DNA of 17,144 bases from JAAYCB01 sp012744395 (GTDB lineage Bacteria; Planctomycetota; Planctomycetia; Pirellulales; Thermoguttaceae): positions 1 through 17,144 of the forward strand of contig JAQVNJ010000129.1 in NCBI GenBank assembly GCA_028703175.1, written 5' to 3'. Below are positions 6,728 to 13,900 of this stretch, piece by piece. A program made the translations under genes and the position numbers. The notes beneath the pieces are model-generated. The model was not told the DNA's origin. It did not search any database and saw nothing but the letters and a program-made list of their open reading frames with translations. Position 1 is the first letter of the stretch, and every line of letters starts with the position of its first letter.

Positions 6728-7198
6728 TCAGGGAACACTCGTGGAATGAGGTTTGCCGTTCCTCTTTTCCATCTGGCAGATTTTTCCCACCCGCCGCGCA
6801 TGCCTGCCCCCCTCAAATGGGGTCCTGAGCCAGATCTCCACCAGCCGATCGACAAGCCGTTCGCCAAGGATGTCGCCGGAAAGGCAGAGCACGTTCAGGT
6901 CGTTGTGGCGCCTGCTCACCTCCGCCGTCAGGTCGTCATGACAGGGCGCGGCGCGAACGCCCGGAAACTTGTTGGCCGCAATCGACATCCCCAGTCCGGT
7001 GCCGCAGATCAGAATCCCGCGGTCCACGTCCCCCTTGCTGACCCGCTGGGCGACCGCCGCGGCGATGTCCGGATAATCGACCGCTCGCTGTTGGTGGGCC
7101 CCCACGTCGATCACATCCTGACCTAGCCGCTTAAGGAGGTCGACGATCTTGGATCGCATTGCCGCGCCGCGATGGTCGCTCCCGACCGCTATCCGCAT
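6728..7198 (-). CDS. rpiB: Ribose-5-phosphate isomerase B (RpiB/LacAB family)
   Basis: RpiB interconverts ribose 5-phosphate and ribulose 5-phosphate in the non-oxidative pentose phosphate pathway, in the cytoplasm. From ATG 7198 the product has 156 residues, slightly longer than the usual 145-150 because of a tail NGKPHSTSVP. Hallmarks are MRIAVGSDHRGAAMR (1-15, with phosphate/substrate residues Asp8-His9), DYPDIAAAVAQ (41-51), GILICGTGLGMSIAANK (61-77) with the catalytic Cys65, RRHNDLNVLCLSG with His98, and FEGGRHARRVGKI (128-140). The open frame extends 32 codons upstream, but MRIAVGSDH is the family start and GGGAG lies about 10 bases before it. It has its own promoter (7340-7312). LacA/LacB and allose-6-phosphate isomerases share this fold, so substrate preference is not certain. 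Neighbours give no operon context. Confidence 0.93.
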   Translation of the reverse strand: MRIAVGSDHRGAAMRSKIVDLLKRLGQDVIDVGAHQQRAVDYPDIAAAVAQRVSKGDVDRGILICGTGLGMSIAANKFPGVRAAPCHDDLTAEVSRRHNDLNVLCLSGDILGERLVDRLVEIWLRTPFEGGRHARRVGKICQMEKRNGKPHSTSVP

Positions 7199-7311
7199 CT
7201 TGCTCAGCTCTCCCGACGAGACCGACCGGCCAGCCGCTACTCGCCAAATACCCAACTCGCCCGTCCGCAGACGTACGTTCGCCCTCAGATCCAACCGCTC
7301 TGGCCTAGATC

Positions 7312-7340
7312 AGTTTATCGGGAGAGGCTGACCTTGGCAA
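7312..7340 (-). promoter_or_regulatory. Candidate sigma-70-type promoter of rpiB
   Basis: The minus strand reads TTGCCA (7340-7335), 17 bases, TAAACT (7317-7312). The hexamers match consensus at five and four of six positions with ideal spacing, about 110 bases upstream of ATG 7198. Confidence 0.45.
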
Positions 7341-7787
7341 CCGGAACAGCCGTCTTGCCCAGCCCGGATTCTGCATCCATTGTCCGGGAGCCGACCGAAG
7401 GGATCGGCCGTATTCGCCCTGGAAACGGCCCACCCAAAGGTGCTGTGTGGTTGTCCTCCGCCTCGCGTGGCTGGACGAAACCCGCTTTGCGGCCGTCGGA
7501 GAGCGTCCGTTTGCGCAGGGCGACTGACTGCCCCGCAAATGGTGTGCAACGTGAATTGCTGAATACGGAATACGCTCCGTGCTGCGTGAATGAAGGCCGC
7601 CGGTGGACATCGGGCGGGCCGGCCCCGCCGTGGCCTGCCGGTCTGCTTGCATCCGCGGGAGTTGCCCTTTACACTGCCTGGAAAAGCGGTCTATTTATTC
7701 CGCTCCGGGGATACCACCAACCGCGAGAGATCTTGCGGTAATCCATGCTGGTCCGGGCGTCGTTACGATTAAGACCCCAAGGGGACG
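7341..7787. other. Non-coding stretch between rpiB promoter and a small membrane gene
   Basis: I see no supportable gene here. Open frames on both strands lack ribosome binding sites, family motifs and the codon bias of the neighbouring genes. The only candidate signal is a promoter-like pair at 7668-7697 in front of the small gene at 7788. Confidence 0.45.
7668..7697 (+). promoter_or_regulatory. Candidate promoter of the 48-codon membrane gene
   Basis: TTTACA (7668-7673, five of six against TTGACA) is followed after 18 bases by an AT-rich TATTTA (7692-7697), which matches TATAAT at only three positions. It stands out as the most AT-rich spot in a GC-rich gap and would give a leader of about 85 bases. 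Confidence 0.3.
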
Positions 7788-7934
7788 ATGTCAAGGTTTT
7801 TCGTTAATTTTCTTGCCTTCGCCGTTTCGCTTGCGGCCGCGGTGCTCGTCGCGTTCAGGCTCTCGTGCTGGTTGGGCATCCTGGTTCTTGTCGGGTGCCT
7901 GTTTCTGGCCGAGAAAGCCGGCCTTCTAAGATAG
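7788..7934 (+). CDS. Small two-segment membrane protein (48 residues)
   Basis: ATG 7788 opens a 48-codon frame ending at TAG 7934. The product begins MSRFFVNFLAFAVSLAAAVL, continues VAFRLSCWLG and ILVLVGCLFL, and ends AEKAGLLR. This gives two hydrophobic helices (about 4-23 and 28-41) split by a short loop with Arg24 and Cys27, which suggests a membrane hairpin. AAGGGG (7779-7784) lies 3 bases before ATG, a close but plausible ribosome binding site. A 10-bp hairpin starts at the base after the stop, which argues that this is a true transcription unit. Most third codon positions are G or C. No family is recognised and the function is unknown; it could also be a toxin-like or small regulatory membrane peptide. 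Confidence 0.6.
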   Translation: MSRFFVNFLAFAVSLAAAVLVAFRLSCWLGILVLVGCLFLAEKAGLLR

Positions 7935-7956
7935 CCCGAATGGCGCGCCGTTCGGG
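7935..7956. terminator. Hairpin between convergent small gene and apbE
   Basis: CCCGAA-T-GGCG/CGCC-G-TTCGGG forms a stem of up to 10 bp (one U-G wobble in plus-strand RNA, one C-A mismatch in minus-strand RNA). It begins directly after the small gene's stop and lies 8 bases from the apbE stop. The position suits a shared two-way terminator. No T-run follows, so Rho-independent action is uncertain. Confidence 0.5.
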
Positions 7957-7963
7957 GAAGGGC

Positions 7964-8992
7964 CTATTTCGACGGCTGCACGCGCGGATAGTCCCCCCAA
8001 TTGCGCGAGGAGACCTGCTCCGCTGCGCCGTTCGCCGCGCGGACGATCAGCGCCGCCGCGCCCGCGATTGAGTCAACCAGTTCGCGGCCCCGTTCCGGCC
8101 CGAGCACGCTGGCGGCCGAGGCCAACGCGTCGGCGGTCGTCGCGTCGCGGGCAATCACCGTCACGCTGCTGTGATCCGTCAGTCCGAGTCCGGTGCAGGG
8201 GTCCACCAGATGGGAATATCGCCGGCCGCCGATCTCCACGAATTGCCACGAATCGCCGGAGGTGGCAACGGAGACGTTGGACAACGAGAGGAACAGGCTC
8301 GGTTCGGCGTCCCGGTCGAGGGGGGCGACCCCGATTACCCAGCCATCGCGGTCGGGGGGCGCGTCGCCCAGGCCAATGTCGCCGCCCGCGTCAACCAGGG
8401 CACTGGAGACTCGGTGCGTCCGCAGCACCTTGAGGGCCTCATCGATTGCGTAGCCCTTGGCAATCCCTCCCAGATCGATCCACATGCCCGGCCGGGTCAA
8501 GAGAACCCTGCGACCGGGTTGGCGCATCTCGATCGCCTGGAACCCGACCGAGGCGAGCTGCTGCTGAATCCGCTCGGGCGTCGGCAACTCGCCTTGCCGC
8601 CGCGCGCGCCGCCAGAGGCGAACCACCGGACCGATCGTGACGTCGAAAGCGCCGCCGCTGGCGATCGATATTTCGTTGGCCCGCGAGAGCACATTCCACA
8701 GATCGGCGCTGACCGGAAACTCTTCTCCGCTGCCCGAGGAGGCCGAGAGGCGCCGCACCTCGCTGGCCGGATCGTAGTCGCTCATGATCCCGTTCAACTC
8801 GCGGATCCTCGCCAAGGCCGCTTGCGAAGCGGCCAAGGCCGCTTCCTCGCTCGGCGCGTAGAGGACCATCCGAACGGGAACGGCCATTTCAATCCCGGAA
8901 AACTCGAAACGGCTCTCTTCGCCGCTGCCGTGCACCAGTCCGGCGGAGAGCAAGCACAGCAGCCAAGCGGCACTGAATCGCAACGGGTTCAT
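7964..8992 (-). CDS. apbE: FAD:protein FMN transferase (ApbE family), exported
   Basis: ApbE enzymes use FAD to attach FMN covalently to a Thr or Ser of periplasmic or membrane redox proteins (NqrB/C, RnfG and other FMN-binding-domain proteins), with Mg2+. This 342-residue copy has a signal peptide (about 1-22). It also has MSDYDPASEVRRL (70-82), GAFDVTIGPVVRLWRRA (114-130), DLGGIAKGYAID (173-184), DAGGDI (201-206), SVATSGDSW (241-249), SHLVDPCTG (260-268) and DATTADALA (283-291, metal-binding Asp/Thr). All key family motifs are intact, so it should be active. ATG 8992 gives a proper signal sequence, although no strong Shine-Dalgarno precedes it. No FMN-binding-domain substrate gene lies in the window, so its target is probably encoded elsewhere. 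It converges on the small membrane gene at 7788. Confidence 0.93.
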   Translation of the reverse strand: MNPLRFSAAWLLCLLSAGLVHGSGEESRFEFSGIEMAVPVRMVLYAPSEEAALAASQAALARIRELNGIMSDYDPASEVRRLSASSGSGEEFPVSADLWNVLSRANEISIASGGAFDVTIGPVVRLWRRARRQGELPTPERIQQQLASVGFQAIEMRQPGRRVLLTRPGMWIDLGGIAKGYAIDEALKVLRTHRVSSALVDAGGDIGLGDAPPDRDGWVIGVAPLDRDAEPSLFLSLSNVSVATSGDSWQFVEIGGRRYSHLVDPCTGLGLTDHSSVTVIARDATTADALASAASVLGPERGRELVDSIAGAAALIVRAANGAAEQVSSRNWGDYPRVQPSK

Positions 8993-9228
8993 CGGGGCAG
9001 ACGTTCGGTGTTTCCTGGATCGCTACACAACTTCCCTTTAGCTTAAGGGTCTTGGTTCCGAAGGCCTAGCCCTCCCGAGGCAAGGTTCAAGGCTCCCTTT
9101 CCAACAAACCAAGAGTGGGCAAGGCCCGGTCTGCGGTGGGGAGCGTCGGCTGACGGGATCTGTATTCCGACGATTGGCCCCCTCTCCTCGCCGTCTTGCT
9201 TCTTCCGGCTGAACCGGCCGGTACCCTG

Positions 9229-9252
9229 GTTCCCAGGCCCCTGCCTGGGAAC
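9229..9252. repeat. Palindromic intergenic repeat, variant copy
   Basis: GTTCCCAGGC-CCCT-GCCTGGGAAC is a perfect 10-bp stem with a 4-base loop. It differs from the copies at 3619, 10826 and 10883 by a compensated change (A to G and T to C in the stem) and by its loop. The paired change suggests that the hairpin structure is conserved. Confidence 0.65.
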
Positions 9253-9349
9253 GGCTCACTCCGGCAGTCCCCCGGCCCACCATCGGCGGGGACCTTCCCG
9301 TGGACCGTCTTGTGCCGCTCCGCGTTCCGTGCGCATCCTTGCGGACCAT

Positions 9350-9378
9350 TTGCAGATCGCCGGCGGAGGCATTACAAT
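9350..9378 (+). promoter_or_regulatory. Candidate promoter of the FGE-like gene
   Basis: TTGCAG (9350-9355), 17 bases, TACAAT (9373-9378). The -10 box matches at five of six bases and the spacing is ideal; the -35 keeps only TTG. It lies about 270 bases before ATG 9647. Confidence 0.4.
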
Positions 9379-9646
9379 ATGGCGATAATCCGATCGGGGA
9401 GCAGACGCCGCGTAACGATCGGTGCCGCCGGGCGCGCTTCATCCGCGGCCAGGTCGATCGGGCAGGTCTGCGCCGGTGCAGACGCCATCAAACGGAGCGG
9501 CGGCAATGCGTTCGCCCCCCTGCAACCTCACAGACGGCCGGCTCGCTGGAAGCCGGTCCTGCCTTCTGGTCGACCGACCGACGGACTGTCCTGTCGCGAA
9601 CCGCCAGTTCGACCATTTCGTAGTGCTAAAGGAAAGGTGTTCCTAA

Positions 9647-10792
9647 ATGACGCAAACGCGAGTGAGATTCCATTGGCTTTGCGGCGTGGCGTTGGCCGGG
9701 CTGCTCGTCCTCTCGATGCTCTCGCCGGCTCTTGCGGGCGAGGATGGCGATCTGGGATTTGACCCGACGGAAAAGATCTCGGTTGAGTGGATTCCCGAGG
9801 CTTATCCGGTTGTCGGGGCGAATGCAGCGTCCGAGGCCGAGATGCGGAAGTATACCGAGAAGATCGTCGGCTCCGATCACTCCTTCGACATGGTGCCAAT
9901 CCCCGGCGGCAAATTCCTCCTCGGCAGTCCGGACGACGAACCGGACCGTTCGCCCGACGAAGGGCCGCAAGTCGAACTCAAGATCGAGCCTTTCTGGATG
10001 ATGTCGACGGAGATCACCTGGGACATCTACGACTACTGGTCCCAGAAGCTGGACATCGCCCGCCGCGAGCAACTCAAGCAGGAGACGACCAAGTGGGACA
10101 AGCTCGGCGACGCGGTGGCGCGGCCGACCGCGCCCTATAGCGACATGACCTTCGAGATGGGGCACGACGGCTATCCGGCGATCTGCATGACCGATTACGC
10201 CGCCAAGATGTTCTGCAAGTGGCTGACCGCCAAGACGGGCCGCTACTATCGCCTGCCGACCGAGGCCGAGTGGGAATACGCCTGCCGCGCGGGGACCACG
10301 ACAGCCTATTCCTTCGGCGACGATCCGGCAGACTTGGACGATTACGCATGGTACTTCGACAACTCGCCGGACGGCTACGCCAAGGTCGGCACGAAAAAGC
10401 CGAATCCTTGGGGCCTCTACGACATGCACGGCAACGTGACCGAGTGGGTTCTCGATCAGTACATTCCCGACTACTATGCACAACTCAAGAGCGGCAAGGT
10501 CAAGGCGCCGTTTGCCATCCCGACCAAGCCCTACCCGCTCGCGGTCCGCGGCGGTTCGTGGGACGACGACGCCGAACGGCTCCGCAGTGCGGCTCGGCGA
10601 GGTTCCGATCCCTCATGGAAGATGCAGGATCCACAAATCCCGCAGAGCATCTGGTATCACACCGACGCGCTGTTCCTCGGCTTCCGAGTGATTCGCCCTC
10701 TCCGCACGCCAACGGCGGAGGAAGCCAAACTCTACGAACCGGACCCGGCCGTGATCGCCGAGTACAAGGAAGCGCAGGGCGGCAAGCAGTAG
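9647..10792 (+). CDS. Exported FGE-sulfatase-fold (SUMF1-like) protein without FGE cysteines
   Basis: The 381-residue protein has a signal peptide (1-30, cleavage after ALA). It then carries the formylglycine-generating-enzyme fold: MVPIPGGKFLLGSPDDE (82-98), PFWMMSTEITWDIYDYW (115-131), PAICMTDYAAKMFCKWL (177-193), YYRLPTEAEWEYACRAGT (200-217), WGLYDMHGNVTEWVLD (255-270), VRGGSWDDD (300-308), RSAAR (313-317) and FLGFRVIR (343-350). True FGEs oxidise a sulfatase Cys using paired cysteines between GGSW and GFR; that stretch here has none. It is more likely a binding or structural member of the fold than a sulfatase activator. AAAGGAAAGG before ATG 9647 supports the start. No sulfatase gene is nearby. 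Many planctomycete genomes have large families of such proteins; the individual role is unknown. Confidence 0.88.
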   Translation: MTQTRVRFHWLCGVALAGLLVLSMLSPALAGEDGDLGFDPTEKISVEWIPEAYPVVGANAASEAEMRKYTEKIVGSDHSFDMVPIPGGKFLLGSPDDEPDRSPDEGPQVELKIEPFWMMSTEITWDIYDYWSQKLDIARREQLKQETTKWDKLGDAVARPTAPYSDMTFEMGHDGYPAICMTDYAAKMFCKWLTAKTGRYYRLPTEAEWEYACRAGTTTAYSFGDDPADLDDYAWYFDNSPDGYAKVGTKKPNPWGLYDMHGNVTEWVLDQYIPDYYAQLKSGKVKAPFAIPTKPYPLAVRGGSWDDDAERLRSAARRGSDPSWKMQDPQIPQSIWYHTDALFLGFRVIRPLRTPTAEEAKLYEPDPAVIAEYKEAQGGKQ

Positions 10793-10825
10793 CCGCGTCC
10801 GCATGATTCCTGCAAACGCGCTGCG

Positions 10826-10851
10826 GGTTCCCAAGCTCCGGCTTGGGAACC
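10826..10851. repeat. Palindromic intergenic repeat, copy 2
   Basis: G-GTTCCCAAGC-TCCG-GCTTGGGAAC-C is an 11-bp stem and 4-base loop, 34 bases after the FGE-like stop. With 10853-10868 it is the reverse complement of the 3602-3643 region (40 of 42 bases identical), so it is the same element in opposite orientation. Confidence 0.7.
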
Positions 10852-10882
10852 TCTCAGCGGGCAGCGCGGTTCGCACACGCCT

Positions 10883-10908
10883 CGTTCCCAAGCTCCGGCT
10901 TGGGAACG
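10883..10908. repeat. Palindromic intergenic repeat, copy 3
   Basis: C-GTTCCCAAGC-TCCG-GCTTGGGAAC-G lies 31 bases beyond copy 2, in the same orientation, between the convergent genes ending at 10792 and 10937. Two consecutive strong hairpins here could stop transcription from both sides. The 16-base flank seen at the other two copies is absent. Confidence 0.7.
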
Positions 10909-10936
10909 TCCGGCGTGTCCCGTCGCCAAGACGGGC

Positions 10937-13900
10937 TCATCGGCCGTCGCACGCGTAGTTCCAATTCTGAAACAGGTTCATCGCGGCGCGGTCGCAGTCT
11001 GGCGTTTGCGGCAGGAGCACGAGGGCGTCGAGGCATGCCCCGCGCTGTGCGGAGAGCGTCAGGCGGTGTTGCCCCGCCTCGAGCGGCACATCGCCGATGC
11101 GGTACCAGGCCCAGTGGCCGTGGGCCTCGCCGAAATGGGCGAAACACTTGGTGTGCGCCCTGCGCGGATCGTCCCAGTCGGTGAAACCGATCATTGCCGC
11201 GGCCGTCAGCCTGCGCGGCTCGGCCCCGTCGACGGCCAGGTCCAACTGGGTGCTCCCCCCCGGCTCCCAGCGTGCCCGCAGCCAGAGCGCATGCGGGCCT
11301 TCTTCCAGCACATTCGCAGCGCACGAGAGCCGGCCCTGGCCGGTGAACGCGACGATCCGGCCTTGGCTGTTCTCGGCTGAGTCTTGCACTTCCGCGCCGC
11401 CCTCGATCGCCGCGCAGGCCTCCGCCTCGCACGCCAGCCCGGCCGGCGCGGCAAGCACTTCAAACGGCGTCCGCCGGACCTGGCCCGCCTCGCGAAAGAC
11501 CAGCTCCAGGCGGCGGATTTCGCCGGGCGGGGCGCTGGCCGGCTTGAGCAGCAACCTGGCCCGCGCGTGCCCGCCGTCGCCGGCCAGCGCGACCGCCTGC
11601 CGCTCCGGCGCGACGGTCCAGCCCGGCGGCAGGCCTTCCACGGACACCTCGCCTTCGCACCGGCGGCCCTCGATCGTCACCTCGATCGGCAGGCTGGCGC
11701 CGCCGGGCGCAACGAGCAGGCGGCGATGCGACCGATCGCCGTCGAGATAGTAGCTGATCGCGTCGATTCCGATCCCCAGGTCGCTCCGGTGCCGCTCGAC
11801 CCAGCGGCAAACCGACTTGACCGGCGTCTCCGCCGGTCCACCGGCGACGGTGATCCGGTTCTCTCCCCTCCTCAGTGTGGCCGGCAGCGACAAGGGGGAG
11901 ACAACGAACGTGGTTCGCACGCCGAGGTCAGCGAGCGACGCCCCGCCGTCCGGCTCGAAATCGAGCTTGAGCCAATAGATGTAACGGGCCGCGGCCTGCG
12001 CCCGCAGGTCAATTGCCAGTTCGCCGCGGGGCTCCGCATTTCGCCAGACCTTCTTCCAGGTCTTCCCCTGATCAAAGGAAACGGATGCCCGCAGAGCATC
12101 CGGCCGGTCGGCGCGCCAGGCGCCCCGGACCAGCGCATCGGAGAGAATGTACGGGCAGGCGACCCGGTAGAGCAGTCGCGCGTGCCGCTGCGGGTCAATC
12201 GCCCGCAGCACCAGGCCATCGCCAAGGGGCGCCAGGGCGAGGTTCTCCAGCTCGCCGGCTCCGGCCTCGCGCCGGGGCTGGTAGAGGATCGATCCGTTGC
12301 CGAAATAGGGGGGGATCTTGGCGAGATGGATCGGCTCGCGGTTGCCGGTCAACTCGAACCAGCGTCCCTCGTTCCACCAGCCGAATCGCACCTGTTCGCC
12401 ACCCCGAAGCGGAAACTCCATCGAGTGGGGCCGCTCGGCCGTGCCCAGCGAAGGCCGATGGCGCCTGCCCCGCAAGGCCGACTGGACGCCGCTCCCCTCG
12501 CGGAGTTTCAGATAGAGGTCGTCTTCAAAGGCCCGCCGGCTGGCCACGGTCGCATTGTCGCGATTCAGCCAATAGACGCGCGGCGAGAGGTCGAACAACC
12601 GCCAACTCCCCAAGTAGAACGCCTGCTCGAATTGATGGTGCGTTCCCGAGCAATCCTGCGACGAAATCCCCGCCGTGAGGAACAGCTTGCGGAGCGTGTG
12701 GTTCAGCGGGCCGCATTGGTCGAAGGGATAGATGTTCAGGGCCTTGACCAGCGTGTACGAGACTCGCGGGCGGTGCCGCGCCGGCAGCGTCTCGCAATAG
12801 TGGGCGTCGAAGTAGTTGGTCGTCGCCAGAGCGTAGCGGAAGACTTCCAACGCCCGCCGGGCCTCGTCGTCGATGCCCGGCGCAAGTGTTTCGTTCAAGG
12901 TCGCCACGCTCAGCGGAACAACGCGATCACCGGCGCGCCAATGGGGAATCGCGGTTTCCGCCGCGCCCGTGCCGCCCGCCGGCTCAAACGTGAGCGATTC
13001 CATCAGCGGCTCCCAATCGCCGGATGCAGTGACCGTGAACGTGTCGTCGGGCGAAGCAATCAGCCATTCGGCCTGCCTTGATCGGTACTCGACGAAGCGG
13101 GGGTCCGGCAGCCGCTGGAAGGGCCGCGTGACAGTCAATCGGTTGGCGGCTCGGTTCTCGGCGAGCCGTGACTCGGGCGCCCGCGGCCGGACGGCGACCG
13201 GCCGGCTCTCTATCTTTCCATCGGCATACATGTCGAGCGGAACGGTCTCCTGCTGCCGGGGCAACTCGCACGCCAGGTGGCCTCGCACAAACCGGTCGTC
13301 GGCGGCGTGGACGGCGTGCCACTGGTTTTCAAAGTGCCAGAGCGCCCGGGTCTGCTCGTCGACGGTGAATTGTCTGCGCTGCGGCGCGAAGTCGGCGTCA
13401 TAGCGGGCGCAGTCGGATATCCGCACCTCGTCGAGAACCGCCTCGGCCGCCCGATCGGCGCGGCAGTCGGCGTCGCCGCCGAGAAAAGCCTGCATCGGCA
13501 GGCTGCGGCTGTCATTCTCGGCGATGCCGATCCCTGCCGTGGTTCCTTTGGAAACCAGGCTGCTCGGCCAGGGCGACTCGCCCGGACTGCTCTGGCCGAT
13601 CCGCTTTCCGTCGAAGAACAGCGCCAGGCGGGCCTGGGAGAAATCCCAGGTGGCGGCCAGGTGGTGCCAGGCGTCCCGCTGGAAAGGGGCAAATGCCCTT
13701 ACCGACCGGAGCGTCCCGCCGGCGTCGGCGATCGAAAACTCCAGGTCGCTGTTCCCACCGCCGCCGAGCTTGCGGAGGCGCGAGTGCAGGCGGTGGCCGT
13801 AGGCCACGGAATCGAAAAAGACGCGCTCCTGGCCGTCGTCTGCGCTCCAGGCCGGGCGACACCAGAACTCGAGCGTGCCGGCCGCCAGTCCCCAGTGGAC

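Larger units (their letters stand above)
8993..9646. other. Divergent non-coding region between apbE and the FGE-like gene
   Basis: This 654-base region carries no supportable gene. It holds an imperfect palindrome CCCTTTAGCTTAAGGG (9034-9049), a palindromic repeat (9229-9252), and a promoter-like pair (9350-9378) facing the gene at 9647. If that promoter is used, the leader would be about 260 bases, long enough for cis-regulation, but I recognise no riboswitch in it. Confidence 0.45.

Noticed and set aside
7172..7741. Plus-strand frame of 189 codons over the rpiB start region
   Set aside because: It overlaps the rpiB start and promoter, has Arg/Pro-rich shadow-like composition, no recognisable motif and no ribosome binding site.
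9384..9646. Riboswitch or structured leader before the FGE-like gene
   Set aside because: The leader is long, but I found no recognised riboswitch core or clear terminator/anti-terminator pair; covariance search would be needed.
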